From positions 7,023,525 through 7,087,524 of the forward strand of contig CAIIXF020000004.1 in the NCBI GenBank assembly GCA_903813345.2: a stretch of DNA of 64,000 nucleotides. The letters run 5' to 3'. A program made the translations under genes and the position numbers. The stretch is from Owenia fusiformis (Eukaryota > Annelida > Polychaeta > Sabellida > Oweniidae). The notes below the pieces were generated by a model. The model searched no databases. It saw nothing but the letters and a program-made list of their open reading frames with translations, and had not been told where the DNA came from. Shown one piece after another: positions 23,301 to 35,300 of the stretch. Positions within the stretch are counted from its first letter, which is position 1. Every line of letters begins with the position of its first letter.

Positions 23301-26300
23301 GGAACGTAGATGTGCGTATACAAATTTTGATCAAGAAATACCAAATAAGGTTATATTTTTCATACCTTGCGACAGACTTGACACTGGTACCCTGAGACTT
23401 GATGGAAGCGTCGATGCGATCTAAACCACGCAGCTGATGTGAAATTTTTATTACAGATGGCGCAATGCATCATGATTTTATGAGACACCTGATGTTCCCG
23501 TAACCCGCTGGGGTTTTTGTACGACTTGGAACAAATCAAACAATTGAATTGTTTCCCCTCTATATGGCTCTCAATGTGCCTTTGGTAGTTCGACTTCATC
23601 AGCACTTTGTTGCAGACCTCACATTTTCGTGTATCTGAAATCATAAAAAACCATGCAGCAGAGTTAATGTTGTTTTTTAATGATTTTATCAGTAGCGTAG
23701 CATTGGTATTTTGTTCGTGTACGCCACCAGTTAGTGAAATGAACATGCTTTGAGGGGGGTTCGGAGAACCAACCCCCAAAGAAAATTTGAAAATGAGAAG
23801 CGTTCTGGGGCATTTTGAAAAACGAAATTCCGACTATTATGGACAAATATAATGTAAATTATTGGCCATTTATATCCATTTTAAAGTGTGGAGCAAATCA
23901 ATATAAAAAATCAACTGTTTTCTAAATTTTGAGAGTACGCCATGGCGTTTTATGCGTATATGACGCTACACCATTGTTTATTTTCAAGGTAGTTCTATTT
24001 TAGTATGGAATGCTGATAAAAATCAACAAGGCATTAACATGCAAAATGTCACCACCATTTGTTACAGATGCCAACTACCCATTGCCAAACGCCGTCACAA
24101 ATATGGATACCACAACAATATGTCACCACTTTTTGGTGATGACATAAAAATGCACCTCTCCAAGACCAAGCAAATCTAGAAGCCACCAATGGTGCATTAC
24201 CATTATCAATACCAGCATGGACCCCTATAAAATGGCTGAGCATCAGTTCGGAGATTTTTGTCCTAAAATTGTTAATGGATAAACTGAAGCAGATGAGCCA
24301 CAGTGTTAATGGGTATACATTATTTAGAGTGATGATATGCAACCGAAAGCTAAATATAACAAGATTTAAGGCAACAGTACCTTGTGGTCTCTGGACTTTG
24401 CAGTGTCCCCGTAAATGTGAGCTATAAGTCTCCGGATGACGAAACTCTTTACCACATATCTACAATTAAAGCATACATTTACAATTATTTATAATACATC
24501 ATAAATATAGTATACATCTTCAATGTATGGAACATTTACAATATAGCATATACCTACAATCACACATATTAGTTCTCTACATGAGTAAAATGTAAATTCT
24601 GTGCAGAAATTCTGGATGAAAGAGTCAAGTGAATAGAGTAAGTCTGCTTTGACGGAGGATTATGACATCACACTGACAGCACAGTGAGTCCATTCACTTG
24701 TAGAGCACAATTACACCACTAGCTTTTTGCTATGACAACACATTTTAAACAAATAACTGTCATTTTCAAAAAACATATTAAGTTTTTTTCATTGAATGCA
24801 TGTTTTATGAATCAAATTTTTAAGGTGCTCCACAGAACCAAGTCTTGCTGTTGCCATGGCAACCAAACGTTCACTTCCTTATAAGGAATTATATTTATAT
24901 TGATGTAAACTCAAGATATATATGTATATGGAACATATGCTGAAAGTTTCATAAATAAATCTGTAAAAATAAAAAGATTATAGCAAAAAGAAACGAACTT
25001 TTCAAATGCCCCTCGTACATCTATGATATAGCAATATTGATCTGTAGCAGCATAATTATACTGTATATTGCCCATATATTTATAACCTATTGAGAATGTA
25101 TCAAATAGGTAGAATATAGGGAAGTTCTTTTTGAGAATTTACAAAATTAAACGTGGCATTGACATGCAAAATGTCATCACCTGCCATTTGTTACAGCATA
25201 AAAATTGATAGCATACCTGACAGCAGTAGTTGTTTCCAGTCACTCCACAGTGAGACTTATGGACCCTCAACTGCAATATATAAACATAGGGACTTGTAAA
25301 ATGCAATTTGTTATGGACCCTCCACTGCAATATATAATAAACATAGGGAATTGTACAATGCAATTTGTTATGGTCCCTCAACTGCAATATATAAACATAG
25401 GGACTTGTAAAATGCAATTTATTATGGACCCTCAACTGTAATATATAAACATAGGGACTTGTAAAATGCAATTTGTTATGGACCCTCAAATGCAATATAT
25501 AAACATAGGGACTTGTAAAATGCAATTTGTTATGGACCCTCAACTGCAATATATAAACATAGGGACTTGTAAAATGCAATTTGTTATGGACCCTCAACTG
25601 CAATATATAAACATAGGGACTTGTAAATTGCAATTTATTATGGACCCTCAACTGCAATATATAAACATAGGGACTTGTAAAATGCAATTTGTTATGGACT
25701 CTCAACTGTAATATATAAACATAGGGACTTGTAAAATGCAATTTGTTATGGACCCTCAACTGCAATATATAAACATAGGGACTTGTACAATGCAATTTGT
25801 TATGGACCCTCAACTGTAATATATAAACATAGGGACTTGTAAAATGCAATTTATTATGGACCCTCAACTGTAATATATAAACATAGGGACTTGTAAAATG
25901 CAATTTGTTATGGACCCTCAAATGCAATATATAAACATAGGGACTTGTAAAATGCAATTTGTTATGGACCCTCAACTGCAATATATAAACATAGGGACTT
26001 GTAAATTGCAATTATTATGGACCCTCAACTGCAATATATAAACATAGGGACTTGTAAAATGCAATTTGTTATGGACTCTCAACTGTAATATATAAACATA
26101 GGGACTTGTAAAATGCAATTTGTTATGGACCCTCAACTGCAATATATAAAACATAGGGACTTGTAAAATGCAATTTGTTATGGACCCTCAAATGCAATAT
26201 ATAAACATAGGGAATTGTACAATGCAAAAATGCACTATGTCATTGCAGGTATCAAAATGAAATATATAAATAAATAAAGACAATACTGGCCACAAAAAAC

Positions 26301-29300
26301 AATACGCCAATACTTTGTGATGGTAACATATAACATTGCAATATTTTTACTGTTTGGAATTGTTAGGCATTTTTGATTTTTATATAATAGAAAGCTGTTC
26401 AAATGATAATCTATGGAAATATCTTATAAGGTAAGAAAAGTGAATACCTTATAAGGTAACATCACTGAAATACCTGATAAGGGTACAATATGTGGTAACA
26501 TTTATCTTAAAGGCATCAGTCTTAAAGGCCTTACTTTTGTTACATAATTATGTTTCTCACTCAGTGTTTGCCTCATTTAGTGCAATATTACAATACAACC
26601 AACATCCATATAAGGGCATGATAAAAGCCATACCTTATAAGGAAAGTGGAAACCTGCACCACATCTGTTACATTTATACTTTGCGCCATCTGTGTGTCTA
26701 TGCTTTTCATGTGAATAGAGATTGGAACGAGAATTGGTCGAGTAGGAACATTTGTGACAACTCCAAATTTTCAGATCTTTGTGTGACGTCATCATGTGGT
26801 TAAACATGGCCGACCTTCCGCTGATGATAGTCGCACATGCATTACATTCGTATGCTGGGACTGCATGGTCTAAAATCAAGTAGTATATGTCATTGGTACA
26901 TTTATTCAGGAAATAAATAGCAAGAAGAGAACAGCAGGGATTTCATTAGCACCAGGCAACAGATTTTCACCCATTGTTTTCACAAAATCAGCCTGTTGTG
27001 AGACATTCTAGTGAAAACCCTAGAACAGGCATTTTTCTCCATTCATTTTGTTACCAAAATCACCTGTTGATTGCATTTTATAATTGAAATAATATTTATG
27101 TTTAATTTTTTGTTCTAGTTCTAGACAATCAGGAGTTACCAGGAACCGAGTCTCTAGCTACTATTACTGCATTATCAAATATTTGATATTTAAGATTGCA
27201 TGTTTGGCCAGTCTGGATTCCTTTTCTTTCCTTTATACTTAGCCTTGCCCAAGTCGGTCTCTTTTACTTATCTTGATTTCTATTATGACCGCCTTGTACC
27301 AAAGAGAAAGCCACGTGCTTTACCGACAGTTTGTTGATGTTGGTAAAATATGACCAATCAACGACGGCCCTGAAGCGTTAGCTCATTATTATGCACGGTC
27401 AAAAACAAGTACACTTTTCACCGGGACTTTTCACGAAACAAATCTTGCACGAATCTAAGTAACGAATTGATTATGAAAATACAAATATTTTATCAGATAA
27501 ATATCAATGAGAGTTTAGTGGATGCCGGGGCATCGATCGGATAACCAAAGGTGAGAAGATTTCAACAATAAACGTTGAAACGATCGCTGAACATGTAGGC
27601 TGAGATTCAATTAAGGAATAAATAATGATAGGCCATTCAATATGGTGAAATTCAGCACGAGTTGGACAGAATGTTGTACAAAGCACGAACCGAAGGTGAG
27701 TGCATTTGTACTAACATTCTGTCCAACGAGTGCTGAATTTCACCATATTGAATGGCCTATCATTATTTATTCCGATTCAAACATAAAAATTAGTAAAAGC
27801 TGTGTCTGTGGAACGGGCATGAAGGAAGAATAAGCATGCTGTCGAGATTCTGAAGTCGGCCGGAAAATTTTTAGAATTTGATTGGTTGAGATGTGACGTC
27901 AGAGCCCCAGATGTGCAGCTGAGATGTGACGTCACTCAAAACAATGCAAATTGCAGATTGAATAGAGCATGGTCGTGCATCTATGGAGAATTAGAGAACG
28001 TTCTATATTGGCTATGCTGCATTCTGATTGGTTGAGAAATTCGAATAGAGCACGGTCATGTTTGAATCACCGATCGACGACAACATGACCCGCTACATTG
28101 GACTAGGTCTTCGTGAATTTTCATCGCGAAATCAGTTTTAAATCAACATTGAATCGCATGATTTAATTTATATTAATGACTCTTACCTTCCAATGTACAT
28201 TTAATTACATAATATATTGTAACTCTAACGAAACACTCGAATTTCAAGTCGTAGATAGGAAGTTTGTTTTGTTTATGAAGCTCAACCTGATAACGTTTTG
28301 ATTGGTCATTCAGCCTGAAGTCACAAGTCGTGTCCACGCGATATCTGTCAAACAATAAGGTTTCGCGATACCCCTGATAGCGTAGGTATTATGGAAATCT
28401 CGAAACCGTTGAATATTTAAGCATAATAACAGCAGAGATGTATTGGATTGTACAAGGCGGTAATAATTCAAGATCAGATAAGTAAAAAATACCGACTTGG
28501 GCAAGGCTACTTTATACTGAAAAGTATGCATATATTGGGTCTGATATTTTTTGATAACAACATTGGTTTTGGTTGAGTTTATAGCCTTACCTTTGAGTTT
28601 GAGCATCACTGTCTTTGTGACTTTTGCCAGTACTTCGTCCAGATTCTCAATTGCAGAAGATTTGCTATAAAAAAGTGAGACATGTCAGTATGTAAAAACA
28701 CATATGTAGTAAAATAAATTCAAACACGTCTAAATGTGAACACTTTTTCTAAGTCCAAATTTTCATCTTGCATTGAGTGGCATATACGTGTGCATTTGTG
28801 TATAGGCAAAATACGCAAAATTGACCGAGTTATTCAACTTTCTTACAGTCCTGTTTTTTGGACACCCTGTAAGAAAACCTTGAAATGTGAACATCTACTA
28901 TTCATAGCTTTTTTGCTGGTTCCATTATTGTTTGATGATACAGGTTTCAGGGTGCTAACCAGACCTGGACATACTGAACCATGAGCATTTGAGGATCCAT
29001 GTAGAGCTGAACATACAGCCGAGCTTTGAGCTTTATGCCCAATGTCTCAAACATGATACCACAGAGCAAGCTAACAGTATCAGAAGGTCTGGTTTAATAG
29101 TACCCATACATTATGCCCCATGTCTCAAACATGATACCACAGAGCAAGCTAACAGTATCAGAAGGTCTGGTTTAATAGTACCCATACATTATGCCCCATG
29201 TCTCAAACATGACACCACAGAGCCAGCTCACAGTATCAGAAGGTCTGCTTTAATAGTACCCATACATTATGCCCCATGTCTCAAATATGATACCACAGAG

Positions 29301-32300
29301 CAAGCTCACAGTATCAGAAGGTCTGGTTTAATAGTACCCATACATTATGCCCCATGTCTCAAACATGACACCACAGAGCCAGCTCACAGTATCAGAAGGT
29401 CTGATTTAATAGTACCCATACATTATGCCCCATGTCTCAAACATGATACCACAGAGCAAGCTCACAGTATCAGAAGGTCTGGTTTAATAGTACCCATACA
29501 TTATGCCCCATGTCTCAAACATGATACCACAGAGCAAGCTCACAGTATCAGAAGGTCTGGTTTAATAGTACCCATACATTATGCCCCATGTCTCAAACAT
29601 GATACCACAGAGCAAGCTCACAGTATCAGAAGGTCTGGTTTAATAGTACCCATACATTATGCCCCATGTCTCAAACATGATACCACAGAGCAAGCTAACA
29701 GTATCAGAAGGTCTGGTTTAATAGTACCCATACATTATGCCCCATGTCTCAAACATGATACCACAGAGCAAGCTCACAGTATCAGAAGGTCTGGTTTAAT
29801 AGTACCCATACATTATGCCCCATGTCTCAAACATGATACCACAGAGCAAGCTAACAGTATCAGAAGGTCTGGTTTAATAGTACCCATACATTATGCCCCA
29901 TGTCTCAAACATGATACCACAGAGCAAGCTCACAGTATCAGAAGGTCTGGTTTAATAGTACCCATACATTATGCCCCATGTCTCAAACATGATACCACAG
30001 AGTAAGCTAACAGTATCAGAAGGTCTGGTTTAATAGTACCCATACATTATGCCCCATGTCTCAAACATGATACCACAGAGCAAGCTCACAGTATCAGAAG
30101 GTCTGGTTTAATAGTACCCATACATTATGCCCCATGCCTCAAACATGATACCACAGAGCAAGCTCACAGTATCAGAAGGTCTGGTTTAATAGTACCCATA
30201 CATTATGCCCAATGTCTCAAACATGATACCAAAGAGCAAGCTAACAGTATCAGAAGGTCTGGTTTAATAGTACCCATACATTATGCCCCATGTCTCAAAC
30301 ATGATACCACAGAGCAAGCTCACAGTATCAGAAGGTCTGGTTTAATAGTACCCATACATTATGCCCAATGTCTCAAACATGATACCACAGAGCAAGCTCA
30401 CAGTATCAGAAGGTCTGGTTTAATAGTACCCATACATTATGCCCCATGTCTCAAACATGATACCACAGAGCAAGCTCACAGTATCAGAAGGTCTGGTTTG
30501 ATAGTACCCATACATTATGCCCCATGTCTCAAACATGACACCACAGAGCCAGCTCACAGTATCAGAAGGTCTGGTTTAATAGTACCCATACATTATGCCC
30601 CATGTCTCAAACATGATACCACAGAGCAAGCTCACAGTATCAGAAGGTCTGGTTTGATAGTACCCATACATTATGCCCCATGTCTCAAACATGACACCAC
30701 AGAGCCAGCTCACAGTATCAGAAGGTCTGGTTTAATAGTACCCATACATTATGCCCCATGTCTCAAACATGACACCACAGAGCCAGCTCACAGTATCAGA
30801 AGGTCTGGTTTAATAGTACCCATACAATATGCCCAATGTCTCAGACATGATACCACAGAGCAAGCTCACAGTATCAGAAGGTCTGATTTAATAGTACCCA
30901 TACATTATGCCCCATGTCTCAAACATGATACCACAGAGCAAGCTCACAGTATCAGAAGGTCTGGTTTAATAGTACCCATACATTATGCCCAATGTCTCAA
31001 ACATGATACCACAGAGCAAGCTCACAGTATAAGTAGGTCTGATTTAATAGTACCCATACATTATGCCTTATGTCTCAAACATGATACCACAGAGCAAGCT
31101 CACAGTATCAGAAGGTCTGGTTTAATAGTACCCATACATTATGCCCAATGTCTCAAACATGATACCACAGAGCAAGCTCACAGTATCAGAAGGTCTGGTT
31201 TAATAGTACCCATACATTATGCCCCATGTCTCAAACATGACACCACAGAGCCAGCTCACAGTATCAGAAGGTCTGGTTTAATAGTACCCATACAATATGC
31301 CCAATGTCTCAAACATGATACCACAGAGCAAGCTCACAGTATCAGAAGGTCTGGTTTAATAGTACCCATACATTATGCCCAATGTCTCAAACATGATACC
31401 ACAGAGCAAGCTCACAGTATAAGAAGGTCTGTTTTAATAGTACCCATACATTATGCCCATGTCTCAAACATGATACCACAGAGCAAGCTCACAGTATCAG
31501 AAGGTCTGATTTAATAGTACCCATACATTATGCCCATGTCTCAAACATGATACCACAGAGCAAGCTCACAGTATCAGAAGGTCTGGTTTAATAGTACCCA
31601 TACATTATGCCCCATGTCTCAAACATGATACCACAGAGCAAGCTCACAGTATAAGAAGGTCTGGTTTAATACCCATACATTATGCCCCATGTCTCAAACA
31701 TGATACCACAGAGCAAGCTCACAGTATCAGAAGGTCTGGTTTAATAGTACTCATACATTATGCCCCATGTCTCAAACATGATACCACAGAGCAAGCTCAC
31801 AGTATCAGAAGGTCTGGTTTAATAGTACTCATACATTATGCCCCATGTCTCAAACATGATACCACAGAGCAAGCTCACAGTATCAGAAGGTCTGGTTTAA
31901 TAGTACTCATACATTATGCCCCATGTCTCAAACATGATACTACAGAGCAAGCTCACAGTATCAGAAGGTCTGGTTTAATAGTACTCATACATTATGCCCC
32001 ATGTCTCAAACATGATACCACAGAGCAAGCTCACAGTATCAGAAGGTCTGGTTTAATAGTACCCATACATTATGCCCCATGTCTCAAACATGATACCACA
32101 GAGCCAGCTCACAGTATCAGAAGGTCTGGTTTAATAGTACCCATACATTATGCCCCATGTCTCAAACATGATACCACAGAGCAAGCTCACAGTATAAGAA
32201 GGTCTGGTTTAATAGTACCCATACATTATGCCCCATGTCTCAAACATGATACCACAGAGCAAGCTCACAGTATCAGAAGGTCTGATTTAATAGTACCCAT

Positions 32301-35300
32301 ACATTATGCCCATGTCTCAAACATGATACCACAGAGCAAGCTCACAGTATCAGAAGGTCTGGTTTAATAGTACCCATACATTATGCCCCATGTCTCAAAC
32401 ATGATACCACAGAGCAAGCTCACAGTATCAGAAGGTCTGGTTTAATAGTACCCATGGGTTTTATTGTAAGTGAAGTACTCTGAATCCCCAGTGTCTCACC
32501 ACACCCACCCTCTGACTATTTCGGAAGATTTTTAACTTCAAAGTTTTCATGCTATATTCAATCTTAATTATTTCAAATCTAGGAGGAGTGCCGCTAGAAG
32601 GAATGTTTACATATTAGTTGCTAATTAATTCAGTCATATTTAGTAAGTGGCCTAGTTAAAATGTGCTTCTAGTGCAAAATTAAGTTCCAAATTAAGTTCC
32701 AAATTACTTAAACTAGTATTTTATCAGATGCGTCGACTTTGATGTATGGGATTACTTCATCATGAGGGTATTTCAAACTTTTTACATTGGCTTATATTTT
32801 TGATTCATGCAGTTTGCCATATTTCTTTTTTTAAGACTTAAAAAAATAAATCAAAATCTCTAATGGGCGAGATCTTAATCCTAGATGGCTGACCCTGGAA
32901 AATATTACCAATGGTCAAAATAGCCTTATGGTCAAAGTAGCCTCATGACAAAGTAACCATACATTGAAGTTCTAGAATTTAACATACTTTGCATTTATAG
33001 ATTCAATTGCTATTTGTTGACCAATGGCTTCAGCAACGGTAGTAGGATCCACACTGACACTATGGCCTGCTGCATCATTTTCACCCTTCTGTTGAGATGT
33101 ACACAGGTAATCTGGATGCTCTGGGTTCATTTGCTCAATGGTGTCATTTTTGGCTACTGATTGCTTCTCATTAGAGGTCAGCGACTCTGTTTGTTGGAGG
33201 GAAGAACGCTGATCATTCTCTTCAGGGGATGAAACCATTTCTTCATGTGTAGACTTTGAGCTATCTTTAGATGGCGCTACTGTCTGTTTCTGTGTTAAGT
33301 TTGTCTCTTTCTCAATAGAGGCCTGCATGATTTGTTCATGTGAAGAGACGGGTTCCTCTCCTATAGATTTTAGTTGTTCATTAGAGAGCAGAATTATATG
33401 TTTCTGTGTAGGATTTTTGGAAACTAGCACTGTTTGTTTGTGCTTTTCACTTGAATCATCTCCTATCTTTTTGTTGTCATCATTGTCACCTGCACCAGAA
33501 GGGTCTTCTTTGTCCCGATCATCATTGTTTGCAGCATCTTCAACTCCCAACTTATCAATTTCATTGTCAGGTTCTTCTGTGATTTTATCCTTTTCAGTAA
33601 CACTCTCAAAAGCCCCTGTCTTCTTGGATATCTTTGAATCCTTTAGGAACTTATCAACTGGCATCAACACAACTTTTTGATTGTATGGTACCTTATCCTT
33701 CTTGAGGTTTGTCTTCTGGACCATTGCTTCCGTAGAAGAGCCTGCATTTTTCTGGTTTGTGGCAGTTATACCAACAGAATGTTTAATAGCATTATCCTGA
33801 ATTTCAACAGTTTCAGTAATAGTATCGTCCTGGATATTGGTAGTATCAACTGTAGTATTTTTCTGATTTGTGTTACATGTTATTTCAGCTATAGTGTTCT
33901 CCAAACTTTTGGTAATTTTTGCAACATATCTACCCTGCTTCCCAGTGGATTCAAGAAAAGTGTTATCTGGGTTTCGAATAGTTCTAGTGATAGTACCATC
34001 ATCAGTTTTCTCAACAGTTATTTCCTGGTCTTTGTAAATTTCAGCAGCAGTGTTTTCCTGAATCGGATCTGGAGCAACATTTTCTTGTTGACTTTCAGCA
34101 TCAGTTTTGTCCTGGACATCAGGGTCCACTATCTCATATCCATTATTCAGCAAGTTGGCTGGATCTGACATGGACAAGTTTGTCTTGTAAATTTTTGGCA
34201 TTACTCCTTTTTTATTCTTTCTGTGGGATTCCAGGTGACGTGTCAGCTAAAAAAGTCCCAATAACACAAGTCAGTCAACCTAAATGGATAAGTGTCAACA
34301 AGACCTTATCTGTTTAGAACTCATCTGATTATTGAACTGATTGTTTAAAACTAGCCAATTTAGAACTCACTTATTTTTCAGGATTTACTAATACTAGATA
34401 TAACCTTGAGAATGTAAGAACTTTAGAACTTACTGATTACTGAGAACTTTCTCATTGTTAAATATTAGAACTTTCTGATTTCCTAGAGCTTTCTCATTGT
34501 TGAAAACTTAAGAACTTTCAAATTTTAGTATTTGAGCCAGGCCACAGAAAAAGGGGTCTTATCACAGATTTTTTCAATATTTTGATTTTTTGTTTATCTT
34601 AAAAAGCACAAAGATACCTTTCAAACGAGCCATGACTTATGTCTTAACAATTTTTCTGTGCAGATATAGACCAAAAGACAGATTTGAATTTAACACATTT
34701 TCCTCTTAATCTTGAGCACATTTTTGGCTCTGTAGCACAATTTTAATTTTTGTGATAAGACCGCTTTTCCTATGGCCAGGCTCATTTATAGATCAGTTTG
34801 AACCTTCTCATTACTGAAAACTTTTGAAATCCAAACTTTAGAACTTACTGATAACTCAGAACTTTCTCATTGTTTAGAACTTTCAGACTTACTGATAACT
34901 TAAGAACTTTCTCATTGTTTAGAACATAGTTAAACTTTCAAACTTACTGATAACTTAGAACTTTCTCATTGTTTAGAACTTAGAACTTTCAAACTTTAGA
35001 ACTTACAAATCACTTAGAACTTTCTCATTATTGAGAACTTACTGATTGCTTTATCTTGTATTTAGCTGGGCATAAATGGCAGCTGTAGAGACCTTCAAAC
35101 TTATGCAACTCTAGATGTCTCTCTATAAGGCATCTCAAACTCTCTAAAAAACATTGAATATTAATGAACAAAGTGGAACATTCTGGACAAATACAGAACA
35201 ATGAAAACAATGAATATTAATGAACAAAGTGGGATGCTCTGGTCAAATACAGAACAATGAAAACAATGAATATTAATGAACAAAGTGGGATGCTCTGGTC

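Noticed and set aside
25256-26225. CRISPR-like array
   Set aside because: Direct tandem units with no variable spacers, in an animal genome; likewise for the 78-bp and 88-bp arrays.
26425-26480. ACCTTATAAGG copies as a third large splice-site array
   Set aside because: Only two or three copies of a short palindrome that also occurs elsewhere (about 24880); too weak to stand alone, mentioned only as context.
28191-28321. Possible extra zinc-finger gene exon, AG...GTAAGAG
   Set aside because: It lies inside a transposon and enters in the wrong phase: from exon 14 it would hit a stop. Exon 14 joins exon 15 directly in phase.
28989-31514. Two long plus-strand open frames of 338 codons each
   Set aside because: They are translations of the 78-bp satellite. 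The same frame is broken by a TAA near 30002 and by 1-bp losses further on. No splice context or start of a non-repeat protein was seen.
33327-34168. Plus-strand open frames opposite exon 13
   Set aside because: Shadows of the low-complexity acidic exon.
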